Positions 13,213-27,393 of a stretch of DNA of 64,000 nt are shown here, piece after piece. Origin of the DNA: Paguma larvata. Lineage: Eukaryota > Chordata > Mammalia > Carnivora > Viverridae. The stretch covers positions 69,358,895 through 69,422,894 of the forward strand of contig CM057835.1 in NCBI GenBank assembly GCA_030068075.1, given 5' to 3'. Position 1 is the stretch's first letter. Every line of letters starts with the position of its first letter. The position numbers and the translations under genes are program-made. The notes under the pieces were generated by a model. That model did no database searches. It was not told where the DNA came from and saw only the letters and a program-made list of their open reading frames with translations.

Positions 13213-13929
13213 GTGAGAGTCACCTTGCTGACAGGGTCTTTCTTTGGAGGCTGATTGGACTTATGCTTTATGTAGATTTCTGCAGCCCTCTGGGGAAAAA
13301 ACCATTTCTGAGCCTTGGGGCCCAGTAGGGAAAACCTCCCTTTGGTGTCCTCGGGTTTTGAACAAGATGTCTTTCCTCAGTGGGAAGTTGGCTTATGACT
13401 TGGTTAAGCTCTGTGAGACCTGGCATGTGTCCATCAGTCAATCTTGGAAAAGAGGTGATATGAAAATGGGCTAGCGAAAAACACAACTTTTCCATGCTTA
13501 TCTATAAGACCTTTTGGAGCTCTCCAACAGACAATAACATGAAAACTTAAACTAAGTGGGGTTTTTCCTGTGGAATGAATTAATGTTCTAAGAAAAAACC
13601 TGGAGATAAAGGCAGACTGATTTTAGCTCTAAAATGAGGAAGTTGGAGGCAGTAGATAGATCAGCCACCAGAGGGCTTCTCACTATAGAGAATGTGTTAT
13701 CCTAAGAGACTGAATACTTGGAGTCCAGAATAGTTAAGAGTTTTGGGGTAGACCTATAGGACATGTTTCATGTTAAGAAAAATCTATTTCTGGCTCAAGG
13801 GATGAAAACCTTGTTAGGTTAGGGGGGTCTCAGGAGACCAAAAGTTTAAAGGTATTGATCAGGTTTTAGAAGACACTTAAAAAGTTTATTACTGAGCGGA
13901 AACCTAGAGAGTATTTAGTCAAAACTTTT

Positions 13930-14020
13930 CATTTTATAGTTGAGGAAACTGAGGCCTACAGAAGGAAAATGAGTTTTTCCAAGGCCACACTGCAACTCAG
14001 TGTTGCTTAACTCTGCTCAC
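13930..14020 (-). repeat. MIR-like fossil SINE
   Basis: Antisense MIR core: gttgaggaaactgaggccta, then ttccaaggccacactgcaac. Confidence 0.65.
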
Positions 14021-14243
14021 GGCTGGAATTGAATAATTTTTTTTAGACCACAAACTGGATGTATGACCTTGGGCAAAACATTTGCATTCAAATTCTATAA
14101 AAATGGGAGTAATCACGAACTATTAAACTGAGCTGGGCTGCTTATTAATTAAGGTTGCAATTAGAAGAGTCACATGGTTGGCTCTTTTAGAATTCTGATT
14201 TGGATTACATTGGCCTATGTCAGGATATTTATGTTATTTCTTT

Positions 14244-14375
14244 TCTTTTGTTTTAAGACTAAAAAACCTTTTTTAAAAGGTTTTAAAGTGATCTCTACAC
14301 CCGATTTGGGGCTTTAACTCACAACTCTGAGATCAAGAGTCACATGATTCACCAACAGAGACAGCCAGACACCCC
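14244..14375 (-). mobile_element. Short carnivore SINE with 18-bp duplication
   Basis: Reverse short SINE (aaggttttaaagtgatctct, ggggctttaactcacaactc, ending cagccagacacccc). Flanked by the perfect 18-bp duplication TATTTATGTTATTTCTTT at 14226-14243 and 14376-14393. Confidence 0.88.
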
Positions 14376-15039
14376 TATTTATGTTATTTCTTTAGATTGG
14401 CAGATCCTTGATGAGGAGTGTAGGTATCTCTGAACACTGTGCTCAAGTGAATTGTACATGATAGAAAGACACATGACATGCAAGACAACAAAATGCTATG
14501 TTTATATGTATCATTGCCATTCCTTCACCTTCAGCTGGAATCTGGCTTTTGTAAACACTGAATTCGACAATGACCTTCCTATGCTAGATTAAGTAGATAT
14601 TTTCTGTTCTTTATCTTATTTGACCCCTCAGTAGCATTCAGCATTATTGATCACTCATCTTTCTTGTGTTATTCTCTTCTATTGGATTCCGTAATACTAT
14701 GTTCTCCTATTTGTCTTTTTTACTTCCATCTTTTAAGCTGCTACTTTTTGTCTCAGTTGAAGATTCAGCCTCCTCCACTTGGCCAGTAAATGTTGTCCCA
14801 CCAATCTATCACTAAATCGTGTTCATTTTGCCTCTAAAATATCCCTTATATTCATCTATCTCTTCTATCTCTTTCCAGTGTAGTATCACCCTACACTGAT
14901 ATCAGAAAGAGTTTGATAAAAGTGTAGTACAAAGAGGAGAGCTCTATCCTAGCTTAACAATTAACTGGTGAAGAAACCCTCAACAAGTGGCAGATCTAGG
15001 GCTTGAAGTCCTACCTACTAACTCCTTGAAATAGACATT

Positions 15040-15272
15040 TGTTTAAATGTTTTTATTTATGTCTTTTGAGAGAGAGAGAGAGAAAGAACGTGTGTGTGCA
15101 CATGTGTATGCAAGCAGGGGAGGGGCAGAGAGAGAGGGAGAGAGAATTCTAAGCAGGCTTCATGATGTCAGCATGGAGCCTGATGTGAGTCTCCATCCCA
15201 CGAACCGCAAAATCATGACCTGAACTGAAATTAAGAGTCAAATGCTTAACTGACTGAGACACTCAGGTGCCC
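15040..15272 (-). mobile_element. tRNA-derived SINE
   Basis: Reverse SINE with expanded GA/GT tract. Imperfect flanks TGAAATAGACATTT and TGAAACGGACTTTA suggest the duplication. Confidence 0.88.
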
Positions 15273-16189
15273 TGAAACGGACTTTAGTTTTACCAACTGA
15301 AAAGTGAGGGAATTAGACTAGAGGATCTTTATAATTCCTTCTGTAGCTCCAATAGTCTGTGGTCTATGTGGTACAAACTTAGGAGGGACCATTAAAAAAT
15401 TCCCAACAGATGACAATAATTAGAGTAGACAGCCTTTATTTTTCTTCTTACAAGGCTGTAGATGAAAACAACTATAAAATTATTTACAGAAACCTAAAGT
15501 AATAATAGAATCATTTCCAAAAATATCTCAAGAGGCAGGGATGTTGACTCAAATGTAATAAGCTAAAGTTTAGTAGAGCTAATATGTCAAGTTATGTATA
15601 TTTGGGTCCCCCAAACCCAATTATAAAGAGTATTATAAGAAACTGAGGATCTTTAGTGTGGAGAAGAGAGAGTTTGAGAGGACATGAGTTATCTTTGAAT
15701 ATATGAAAGATGGTAAAGAGGATGAAAGGTAAGACCTCTTTGGTTGTGTAGCATAAAGACTGTGTCTAAGGCCATAAAGAGGCAGATATCAGCCTATTAA
15801 GACTGTCCAAGAGGGAGCAGAGTCCCCATGGTGTAGATTTCCTATTGTAAGAGAGTTTGGGCAGAAGAAATGTAGAAGGGATTCTACCAATGGATGATAG
15901 GCCTACGTGACCTCTAAGCTTACTTTTACTTTTAAGACTGTACTCTCTATGGTGGGCTCTCAGCATGAGCTGGCCTTCCAACCTAGCAGGGACAACTTTA
16001 TGCTCTCCTTGGTATGGAAGTAGTAATAGAGATTATAGCCAACTATGCTTTCCACGATTGGGAAAAATTTAAGAACAATCCTTTATTCTGATTTGGGTAA
16101 CTATAATATTATCCCCATTTAACACAACAGGAGATGATTCTGGAGGTTGGCATAACTTGCTGAGGGTAAGAGTTGGAAATATAGCTTTA

Positions 16190-17022
16190 TCTTTTTTTTT
16201 TTTCAATGACAACTTTACTGAGCTATAATTCACATAACACTTGATTCATCATTTAAGGTATACAATTCAGTGTTTTTTTTTTTTTTAGTATATTCACAGA
16301 GTTGTACAACCATCACCACAATTGTAGAAAATTTTTATCATCTCCAAAAGAAATCCTGTACTCATTAGCAATCATCCCATATTTCACCCCAAGCCACTTA
16401 GCCCTAAACAATCACTGATCTACTCCCTGTCTCTGAATTTGCTTACTCTGAGAATTTCATATAAATGGGATTATACAGTAGTTGTTCTTTGTCTGGCTTC
16501 TGTCATTTAGCATAATGTTTTCAAGGTTCTTCCATTTGTAGCATATGTAAATACTTCATTCCTTTTTATTGATAAATAATATTCCATTGCATGGATATAT
16601 CACATTTTGTTTATCCATTTATCAGTTGATAGACATTGTGTTGTTTCTGCTTTTTGGCTATTATAAATAATACAGCTGTGAACATTCATGTTCAAATTTC
16701 TATGTGGACATATGTTTTTATTTCTTTTGGGCAGACACCTAGGAGTGAAATTAATGGGTCATATGGTAACTGCATGTTTAATTTGAGAAACTTCCAGTGG
16801 CTATGCCCTTTTACATTACTGCCAACAATGTATGAGGGCTCCTATTTCTTCACATCTCCACCCACACTTGTTATTATCTGTCCTTTTTAAAAATTATTAT
16901 TGCAGCCACCCTAGTGGATACAGAGTAGTATCTTATTGTGGTTTCTATTTGAACTTCCCTGGTGTTGAGCATCTTTTCATGTGATTATTAGCTACTTGTT
17001 TATCTTCTTTGGAGAAATTTCT
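16190..17022 (-). mobile_element. Old L1 (left part), host of a nested L1
   Basis: Antisense old L1 3' UTR and ORF2 end: actttactgagctataattc, gttgtacaaccatcaccaca, ctatgtggacatatgttttt. Continues at 17659-17850 after the nested insertion. Confidence 0.82.
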
Positions 17023-17658
17023 TCCTCTCTTTTTTTAAATATAATTTATTGTCAAGTTGGCTAACATACAGTGTATACAGTGTGCTCTTGGTTTTGGGGG
17101 TAGATTCCCATGATTCATCGCTTACATACAGTACCCAGTGCTTATCCCAACAAGTGCCCTGTTAATGTTCATCACCCACTCTTTCCTGCCCTCTCATCAA
17201 ACCTCTGTTGGTTCTCTGTATTTAAGAGTCTCTTATGGTTTGCCTCCCTCTCTGTTTGAAACGAATTTTTTCCCCTTCCTTCCCCCCATGGTCTTCTGTT
17301 AAGTTTTTCACTTTGCACATATGAGTAAAAACATATGATATCTATCTTTCTCTGACTGGCTTATTTCACTTAGCATAATATCCTCCAGTTCCATCCACAC
17401 TGTTGCAAATGGCAGGATTTCATTCTTTCTCAATGCCAAGTAGTATTCCATTGTATATGTATACCACATCTTCTTTATCCATTCATCAGTTGATGGACAT
17501 TTAGGCTCTTTCCATAATTTGGCTTTTGTTGAAAGTGCTGCTATAAACATTGGATTACATGTGCCCCTATGAATCAGCACCCCATATCCTTTGGATAAAT
17601 TCCTAGTAGTGCTATTGCCGAGTCATAGGATAGTTCTATTTTTAATTTTTTGAGGAAC
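17023..17658 (-). mobile_element. 5'-truncated L1 nested in older L1
   Basis: Antisense carnivore L1 3' end (aatttattgtcaagttggct) running into ORF2 C-terminal sequence. Flanked by the perfect 17-bp duplication TCTTTGGAGAAATTTCT at 17006-17022 and 17659-17675. Confidence 0.93.
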
Positions 17659-17850
17659 TCTTTGGAGAAATTTCTATTCAAGTCCTTTGCCCATTTTAAT
17701 TGGATTTTTTGTCTTTTTATTATTCAATTACACACGTTCTTTATATATTCTGCATACTGGACCCTTATTAGATATATGAGTTGCAAGTATTTCCTTCCAT
17801 TCTATAGGCTTTTCACTTTCTTGAAAACCTCATCTTTGGAATCCTAGTTT
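17659..17850 (-). mobile_element. Old L1 (right part)
   Basis: Continuation of the element at 16190-17022: agtcctttgcccattttaat, tggacccttattagatatat. Confidence 0.8.
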
Positions 17851-18040
17851 GAACCTCTCTGCTATCCCATAAACTTTTTGAGTAAAAAACCTTATAAAAA
17901 TTCTCTTAGATGGAAACACACACACCAGCACCACCATTGCCATTAACCACCATCATCATCATTCAATTGCAAACTATTTATTCATATATATTTTGCCCCT
18001 ATCTCTTTGTTGACTGCTTTGGGCTTACAATACAATTTAA

Positions 18041-18352
<312 letters not shown>

Positions 18353-18559
18353 TAAGTGCAGCTTCTTCTTGTCACCCATCATGAAAGCTAGAATGATCTG
18401 TGCTATCCACCGCCACTCCCTGCATGCTAGGGAAGATTGGTAGAGACCTGCATAGAATGGGAGTAACCTCTGTAGTTAGTTATATTTACACTTCAGTGGC
18501 ATTTAACTTTAAATTGAAGATCATCAAACAATGCCTGTTTGGAGTAAGATGTGACATCA

Positions 18560-18665
18560 GAAATCATCTAATCTAACCCTGAGTTCATCAACAAACAAAC
18601 TGAGGGTCATCTTGCTTAAATCCAGACAGTCCGGATGGTGGCAGAGCCAGGATTGGAACTCAGGC
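18560..18665 (-). repeat. MIR-like fossil SINE
   Basis: Antisense MIR end: ggtggcagagccaggattgg followed by aactcaggcc. Confidence 0.55.
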
Positions 18666-19969
18666 CAACTGAGTACTTATGCAAGGCCCATTATACTGTC
18701 CCATGTGACCCTCCTCAGCCCTACACTATAGCTTTTCATATGGGCCATTTTTGAGGCCCAGATGCCTCTGATGTCTTGCCTCTTTGCTGCAACATTTTGC
18801 AAGACCATTATGAAGGTCAAGTGATGGTATGCTTGGGAACATGCTCTGTATATTCTAAAGCACAATGCTATGTGTACATTTGTTATTGCCAAATGGGATA
18901 ATGGACACAATAGGATACTGAAAGTCAGAAGGGTTGATACATGGGTTAGAGGTGTTCATAATCCATAGAGTGGTTGCTCTGGATACAGTACTAACCAAAG
19001 CTCTGCAATGCCTCTTTGTGAGGCTATGGCAGGTCAACCTCTTCAGATCAGGAGGATCAAGTCTCTGTGATGCCAGTCAAGAGAAAGTTTCACAGTTAGT
19101 CCAGGAGGGGTATGGGCTGCCATATCATAGGTCTCCTTAGTAAGATTAGGGCAAAGGAAGGAAAGGGAAAATGACAGGCCACCCTCAAATTATGAGACAC
19201 CTGGCACCCAGGGGAAATCTGACTAGGTCAGAGTTTACTACTTTGCTTCACAGAAGGCAGCACCATCACCTTGACTGGTTTTTCCCTTAGAAAGGACTTT
19301 ACAATTTTTTTCCTGTTATCTATAAGTCTAAAGATGTAACATGGAACCCATGAAACCCCTTTTTTTTTTTTTTGCTTTCCTCAGGGTGGGACCCACTTGG
19401 CTCTGAGATTATTGGGGCTCACATTTTTGTGTATTCTATGACTGCTGCCCTGGGGCTTATCCTTGCTCTAGATGAGCTTACATGAAACAATCCCAAACTT
19501 TGCTATGGGACTGTAAGAGCAATCAAGGGCTCAGAGAAGGGAGAAGTAAGCATGGCATGCAGTAGTTGAGGAAATCTCCCAGAGGAGGGAGACCCAAGCT
19601 AAGTCCAAAATGTACTATGGGTAGTGGGTAAACAGGGGGCAGTGGGAAGGACATTTCAGAGGGAGAAATATATGAGTGAAAGCACTGCTTTGCAAAGGTT
19701 AGTTTAAGACTCTTTTGCCTTAAATTCATGTAAGTAAGGGAAGGGAATCATAGCCCTCTTTCTAATTAAATCAAGAGTGCAAGAAGAGGAGCTTTTAAGG
19801 GAATCCTTCAGTCTCTTCAAGACTTGAAGTGAAACTCAAGAAGATGAGAGTCGGAAATACTTGGTAGTGCCTGTTACTTTATAAACTCATTTCGGCTTTT
19901 GGTTTTTACTTTATTATGAAGAAGAGGAGGAAAAGGAGAAGGAGAAAGAGAAGAAAATAAAATTTATAG

Positions 19970-20055
19970 TCTTTTTAAAGAATATAATTTATTGTCAAAT
20001 TGGCTTCCATACAACACCCAGTGCTCACCCCAACAAGTACCCTCCTCAATGCTCA
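19970..20055 (-). mobile_element. L1 3'-end scrap
   Basis: aatataatttattgtcaaat, ttccatacaacacccagtgc and the caacaagtaccctcctcaat block, the terminal bases of the carnivore L1 in reverse. Confidence 0.82.
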
Positions 20056-20084
20056 AATTATAGTCTTTACTATTTATTGAGTGG

Positions 20085-20270
20085 TTACTATTTGCGAGGT
20101 GTTTTGCTATAGCTGATCCTTATTCCAAAATAGCAAGGTCAGTCATATTATTCCAAATTCACAAATGGAGAAATTGAGACTCAAAGAGGTTAAGCAAGGT
20201 GTCATTTGTCACAGAGAGAAAAACATTTGAATCCAGGACTGTATGGCTCCAAAATCCATACACTTATTCC
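20085..20270 (-). repeat. MIR-like fossil SINE
   Basis: Antisense MIR: aatggagaaattgagactca, aagaggttaagcaaggtgtc, ttgaatccaggactgtatgg. Confidence 0.65.
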
Positions 20271-20445
20271 TATATACTACTTGTCAAAATGTGATTCTCT
20301 TATGGTAGTGACTGATTTAGGTTGCTATTAAAAGTCAAGCACATTTAAATTATTCACAGGCACAGATGACTTTTCCAAGGAGGCAGAATACAGAGGAAAA
20401 AAGCCTCAAGAATGAATTTGCTAATTATTTTTCTTGCCATGGCCA

Positions 20446-20584
20446 TCTCTCTCTCTCTCTCACACACACACCATGTATATGATATATAATAAATGAAATT
20501 ATGCGCATACATATTCATTTATGTGTATATATATATATATTTGCTAGTTTTATATGTCTTTTATACACACACACACACACACAC
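20446..20584 (+). repeat. CT, AT and CA microsatellite cluster before exon 12
   Basis: (CT)n then CA at about 20446-20470, (AT)n at about 20526-20540, (CA)n at about 20565-20584. The last ends about 75 bases before the exon 12 boundary. Confidence 0.9.
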
Positions 20585-20617
20585 CTGATACATAGAGATG
20601 TATATTTATTCACATAG

Positions 20618-20863
<246 letters not shown>

Positions 20864-21526
20864 TGACACAGAAATTCCCACCCAGATCTGCATATTCTTT
20901 GCGAGAGGGATTCTATTTCCCACAGATCTCAAGCAAGATGTGCTGCTGAGGGTTTGTATGAGAAAGGCTTCAGGGACTCTCCTGGGTTCACATTCTTTTG
21001 GACTCCCCTCTTTTCCTTGCTGCAGGTTCCAAACTCATTCCTAACTAATGATGTACATTTTCCATCCAATCTTGATGATTTTGACCTGACAACATGACAC
21101 TCCCTAGGAAGTTTGTAGCCCCTGGGTGAGCAGCTCAGGTGCAAATCTTAGCACAGGTTAACTCCAGTGGCTCTTCAGTGAGCTTGGCTTTCCAGTTGGT
21201 ACTTCTCATGGCACAGTGAAGGATGAAGTCCTGGTGCTCAAGCAGTTTATATGCAAAATAGCATAAGGTAGATAATAATTGAGGGTTAAAATGTGCCATA
21301 GAACATAAGAAAGGATTCTCCAAAAGGCTGTATCAACATGAGCTGAAACTGAGGGAAGAGAGGGCATTCAAAGCAGAGAGAACAGCACCTTCCTGAGGCT
21401 CAGACATGGAAGTGCAAGAATAAGGGTGAGGGTCGGGGGCTTGAAAGGAATCTCACCTGGCTCGAGAGGGAGTTTGTGTGTATGGATAATGGAAGACATG
21501 CTAGAAAGGCAGGTTAAAGTTAAACT

Positions 21527-24497
21527 AGGAATGGCTCATTTGAGGACCCAAATAAATAAAATCACAAATGAAAGAGGAGAGATCACAATCAACACCATAG
21601 AAATACAAACGATTATAAGAGAATTTTATGAAAAATTATATGCCAGCAAACTGGGCAATTTGGAAAAAATGGACAAATTCCTAGAAACATACAAACTACC
21701 CAAACTGAAACAGGATGAAATAGAAAATTTGAAAAGACCCATAACCAGCAAAGAAATGAATCATTAATCAAAAATCTCCAACAAACAAAAGTCCAGAGTC
21801 AGATGGCTTCCCAGGGGAATTCGACCAGACATTTAAGGAAGAGTTAATACCTATTCTCAAACTGTTCCAAAAATATAGAAATGTAAGGAAAACTTCCAAA
21901 CTTATTCTATAAGGCCAGCATCACCTTGATTCCAAAGCCAGGCAAAGTCCCACTAAGATGGAGAATTATAGGCCAATATCCCTGATGAACATGGATGCAA
22001 AAATTCTTAACAGGATACTAGCAAGTCGAATCCAAAAGTACATTATTCATCATGATCAAGTGAGATTTATTCTTGAGCTGCAGGGGTGGTTCAATATTTG
22101 CAAAACAGTCAATGTGATACACTACATTAATAAAAGAAAGGATAAGAACCATAGGATCCTCTCAATAGATGCAGAAAAGGCATTGGACAAAAAATAAAAT
22201 TCTTGATTAAACCCTCAACAAAATAGGGGTAGATGGAACATAGCTCAACATCATTATGGCCATATATGAAAGACCCACAGCTAATATCATTCTTGATGGG
22301 AGAAAACTGAGAGCTTTTCTTTTATGATCAGGAATGAGACAGGGATGCCCACTCTCATTATTACTATTTAACAGTGTTGGAAGTCCTAGCCTCAGCAATA
22401 AGACAACAAAAAGAAATAAAAGGTATCCAAATAGGCAAGGAAGAAGTCAAACTTTCATTATTTGCAAATGACATAATACTCTATGTAGAAGACTGTAAAG
22501 ACCCCACCAAAAAATTGCTAGAACTAATACATGAATTCAGCAAAGTCACAGGATATTACATAAATGTACAGAAATCTGTTGCATTTGTATACACCAATAA
22601 TGAAGCAGCAGAAAATAGAAATCAAGAAATTGGTCCCATTTACAATTGCACCACAAACAATAAGATACCTAAGAATAAACCTAACCAAAGAGGTAAAAGA
22701 TTTATTCTCTGACTACTATAGAACACTAATGAAAGAAATTAAAGAAGACGCACAAAAAAAATGTGAAAAAATTCCATGGACTGGAAGAACAAATGTTGTT
22801 AAAATGTTTATACTCCAAAGAAATCTACATATTCAATACAATACCTATCAAAATGCCACCAGCATTTTTCACAGAGCTAGCAAAAACAACCCTAAAATTT
22901 TTATGGCACCGCAAAAGACCCATAATAGCCAAAGTAATGTTGAAAAAGAAGATCAAAGCTGGAGGCATCACAATTATGTATAACTTCAAGTTATAGTACA
23001 AAGCCGTAGTCATCAAGACAGTATGGTATTGGCACAAAAACAGAGACAGATCAATGGAACAGAACAGAAAACCCATAAATGGACCCACAACTATATGGTA
23101 AACTAATCTTTGAAAAGCAGGAAAGAATATGCAGTAGGAAAATGACAGTTCTTTCAAAAAATAGTTTTGGGAAAACTGGACAGCAACATGCAGAAGAACC
23201 TGGACCACTTTCTTGCACCATACACAAAAATAAATTCAAAATGGATAAAGACCTAAATGTGAGACAGGAAACCATCAAAATCCTACAGGAGAAAAAAGCA
23301 ACAACCTCTTTGGACCTCAGCTGCAGCAACTTCTTACTAGACATGTTGCCAGAGGCAAGGGAAATGAAAGCAAAAATGAACTATTGGGACTTCATCAAGA
23401 TAAAAATCTTCTGCACAAAACTAAAGACAGCCTATGGAATGGGAGAAGATATTTGCAAATGACATATCTGATAAGGGGTTAGTATCCAAAATCTATAAAG
23501 AACTTATCAAACTCAGCACTCAAAAAGCAAACAACCCAGTTAAGAAACGGGCAAAAGACATGAATAGCCACTTTTCCAAAGAAGACATCCAGATAGCCAA
23601 CAGACAAAAGATGCTCAATGTCACCTGTCATCAGGAAATACAAATCAAAACCATGACGAGATTCCACCGCACACCTGTCAGAATGGCTAAAATTAACAAT
23701 ACAAGAAACAACAGGTGTTGGTGAGGCTGTGGAGAAATGAGAACCTTCTTACCCTGTTGATGGGAATGCAAACTAGAGCAGCCACTTTGGAAAACAGTAT
23801 GGAGGTTCCTCAAAAAGCCCGACATAGAAATTCCCTATGACCCAGCAATTGCACTACTAGGTATTTACTCAAAGGATACAAAAATACAGATATGAAGGAG
23901 TACATGCACCCAAATGTTTATAGCAGCATTATCAACAATATCCAAACTATAGAAAGAGCAGAGCCTAGCTGTCCATTGACTGATGAATGGATAAAGAAGA
24001 AGGGGTATACATATATATATGTATGTATATATACATATACATATATATATACATACACATATATGATATATATATACATATATATATATAGACTGTACAC
24101 ACACACGATGAAATACTACTTAACTCTCAAAAATAATGAAATCTTGGCCATTTGTAACAATGTGGATAGAGCTAGAGTGTATTATGCTAAATGAAATAAG
24201 TCAATCAGATAAAGACAAGTACCATATAATTTCACTCATATGTAGGATTTAGGAAACAAAACAGATGGGAAGGGAAGAAAAGAGAGGGAAGCAAACCATA
24301 AAAGATGCTTAACGATAGAGAACAAACTGAGGGTTGATGGAGGCAGGTGGGTGGGGATGGGCTAGATAGGTGATGAGTATTAAGGAGAGCACCTGTTATG
24401 AGCACTGGGTGTTGTATGTAAGCGATGAATCACTAAACTCTATTCCTGAAACCAATATTATACTATATGTTAACTAACTAGAATTTAAATAAAAATT
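21527..24497 (+). mobile_element. Decayed plus-strand L1, 5' truncated
   Basis: Sense L1 from mid ORF2 to the 3' end. Broken pieces of reverse transcriptase are readable: [20 protein letters not shown] (21958 on), [16 protein letters not shown] (near 22447; FADD is changed to FAND) and later the C-terminal domain. Several stops and frameshifts break it. An AT/TA tract (about 24005-24095) lies inside. It ends at a G-rich junction with a SINE. Confidence 0.93.
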
Positions 24498-24508
24498 TGG
24501 GGGGGGGG

Positions 24509-24638
24509 TGCCTGGGTGGCTCAGTTGGTTAAGCCTTCAATTCTTGGTTTCAGTTCAGGGCATGATCTCATGATTTGAGCCCCATGTCAGGCTCTGTGCT
24601 GACAGCATGGAGCCTGCTTGGGATTCTCTCCCTCTCCC

Positions 24639-24683
<45 letters not shown>

Positions 24684-24706
24684 AAAAACCTTTAAATAAA
24701 AATGTG
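24509..24706 (+). mobile_element. Feliform tRNA-derived SINE
   Basis: Sense SINE: tgcctgggtggctcagttgg, ctctgtgctgacagcatgga, long (CT)n, then A-rich tail. It abuts the 3' end of the L1. Confidence 0.93.
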
Positions 24707-25352
24707 TGTGTTTGTGGGAGGAAGGAATAGCTCTTTTGAAAGCCAGGCTGAAGAGTTTGGGTTTTCAGTGAGATGCTGTCACAAGTTTTGAAACTATGAA
24801 ATATGTTTCATATGCCTTCTGACTGGAGTGTTGCTCAGATATTTCTGTATCAAACCATCTACATGCCTGGGGAATGCTGGGATGGAATGAGGTGCTAACT
24901 ATGTAGCTTATTGTCTGAAGCAGTATAAATGATGACATATTTTTGGTTAGAGATAACTTCTTTCTCCCAATAGGACAGATACAAATACCTCACTGGAGTG
25001 ATCCAGATTTGAAGTATAAAATTACCACATGTGCCTCTCTTCCTTCAACATTTGCCATTAGGAACATAGTCCAGATTTGCTGGTATCACAAAACTGCATG
25101 CACAGATAAATACCTTTGAAAGATAAGAACAAAACCTGCAAATGATCATGACAGGTTAGATAAACGGGCACAATCTTAGGATATATTTCAGTAGAGATTG
25201 GCAGAAGCTGAGAGATTTCTAAAATACAAGTTAGTGAAGTATGACTAGAAGCCAAGCTGGTTATTGCCATGAATCAAAAAAAAAAAAAAAAAAGTTCAAT
25301 TAAACAAAGGACTGGGGCATTCAAAAAATAAGGCTAAGAATTGGGATAGAGA

Positions 25353-25596
25353 GTAATGATTCCCAACTGGGGGTGATTTTGCCCTTCCCCCAGGGGATAT
25401 TTGGTGATATCTGGCAACAGTTTTGATTTCTGTGATTCAGGTGGATTGCTATGACTTGGATTGCTATCTAGTGGGTGGAGGCCAGGGATGCTGCTAAATT
25501 TTTGCAGTATACAAGACAGCTTCACCCATGCTCACCTCCCACCCCCAAAAGAATTATCAAGCCCAAATGTCACAGTGCTGAGGGGGAGAAACCCTT
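25353..25596 (+). repeat. MER20-type hAT fossil
   Basis: Contains attcccaactgggggtgatt, ctagtgggtggaggccaggg, gatgctgctaaatttttgca, aagaattatcaagcccaaat and a gagaaaccct end, in the order of MER20. Confidence 0.75.
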
Positions 25597-26389
25597 GCCT
25601 AGAGTGTCTGAAGAGTAACATGTAGAGACTGCAAAGGGATTCTCAGGACAGGTCAGGGATTGTTTGATGAGGGTGACTCTAACTCTTGAGGAAAATGTCA
25701 AAGATTTCCCAGATTTTTCAAGGACCTCTTGAGAATAAGACTAAAAGAACAGGAAGAGGCTAATTGCCAAAAAAGAAGGAAAGTTTTATGGTAGTTTTTA
25801 TCAATATTATTCGTACAAACTAAAGTAAAAAAATATTTTTTTTAATGAACAAGTGTATGGGGGATTAATGGGAAACATTTTTTCTTTTTCCTTGTCCTCT
25901 CTTTCTCTCTCTCTGTCAGATACTACCAGATGCCAGACATAGAGCTAGGCATTAGCAACTCAAAGGGGATAAATCCTGGTTCCTTCCCTGGGCAAGTTCC
26001 CAGTTCATATAAGGGAGAAAGAGAAGTAAGTGAATGAATGATTCCATAACAGTGGGATCAGTGCTGGCATGGAGATGTGTCTACAGTGCAGTCACAGCAA
26101 GGAGGATGGGCCTGCCCAATTCTGTCTTGGCTGGGCAAGAAGGGACATTTAAGTGAGAACAGGTTACTAGGAAGGGAAGAGCCTGTGCTTTCCAAGATAT
26201 AATGACCTGTGCAAAGACCCAGGACATAAATACACATGACATGATGATGTAGTATATCTGGGATATAAAGTACAGGAATACCTGTGGCTAGCAGAGTTGA
26301 AGAATCAATATTTGACATGAAGACTCTTTCTTCCCACCCTCCTATGAATTCACTCTACTTTGTCACTGCTCCTTTTAAAATGTGAGTCT

Positions 26390-26610
26390 CTCTCTGGCTC
26401 AGTTGGTTAGGTGTCTGACTTCAGCTCAGGTCATGATCTTGCAGTCTGTGAGTTCGAGCCCTGCATTGGGTTCTGTGCTGACAGCTCAGAGCCTGGAGCC
26501 TGCTTCAGATTTTGTGTCTCCCTCTCTCTGCCCCTTCCCTGCTCCCCTGCTCACACCTCTGTCTCTTTCTCTCTCAAAAGTAAATAAATGTTAAAAATAT
26601 TTTAAAAAAC
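26390..26610 (+). mobile_element. Feliform tRNA-derived SINE
   Basis: Sense SINE missing the first few head bases (starts ctctctggctcagttgg). Flanked by ATGTGAGTCT at 26380-26389 and 26611-26620. Confidence 0.93.
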
Positions 26611-26640
26611 ATGTGAGTCTTTCACCTCTCTAGGTGAGGA

Positions 26641-26740
26641 CTGACCCCTCCCCCCGCAAAAAAAAGGGGGTGGGGGAGAGAGGGAAGGAAGGAAGGAAGG
26701 GAGGAAAAAAGGAAGGGAGGGAGAAAGGGGTTAAAAAACC
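26641..26740 (+). repeat. G/A-rich low-complexity tract
   Basis: A-rich, G-rich and GGAA/GGGA repeats between a SINE and unique intron sequence. No gene signal. Confidence 0.85.
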
Positions 26741-27393
26741 CTGAAAAATTGTCCCCCAATAATTCTAGTCTCTTAAAGGTTTTCCATATTTCTAGTATGC
26801 AAGCCCAAAGCTTAATGTAAAAACACATAGTATAGTTTTATGTTCTCAAATTAAAACAGTGATTTAGGATCTTAAAAGAGACTAATGAAGAAAATGGTAT
26901 TTAGATCTTGATAGAAACATTCCTTTCTCTTCCATCTCCAAAAGGCCCAATTTGTTTTCCAGTGTATTCAAGGAATACAAATTACTTTACAAGTAGTTAC
27001 ATTACATCTGAATGTTCCTGAATCTGGAGGCTAATGGCGATAGTAGCTACAGGAAGAGAGATTCAAATTATTTTTAAAATTAAAGGGAATTTTTGGAATT
27101 AAGGCTTTGGGTTGACATTCAACACCAGTTATTAGACACTGTACCCCATTATATCATGAATCCTTGTTTTAAGACCCAGGTAAAATCACATCACTGAAAC
27201 ATGATAAACATACCTGCTGAAGGCTTGGGCCTGATGGCACACTCCTGGTCATATTCTGCACTCCAATGTTCTGGCTTCAGATGGCCTGAAGCTATCATTT
27301 GTTTCATTTTTGTTCCTTTGTCTCTGTCCCCAGCTGGAATGCCCAGCTGTTTTGTGTGTTTGGTATTAGTTAACCCAGAGTTTTCTTTCACAG

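Noticed and set aside
24509..24590. tRNA gene
   Set aside because: The tRNA-like boxes here and in the other SINE copies are the heads of tRNA-derived SINEs, followed by the SINE body and A-rich tail.
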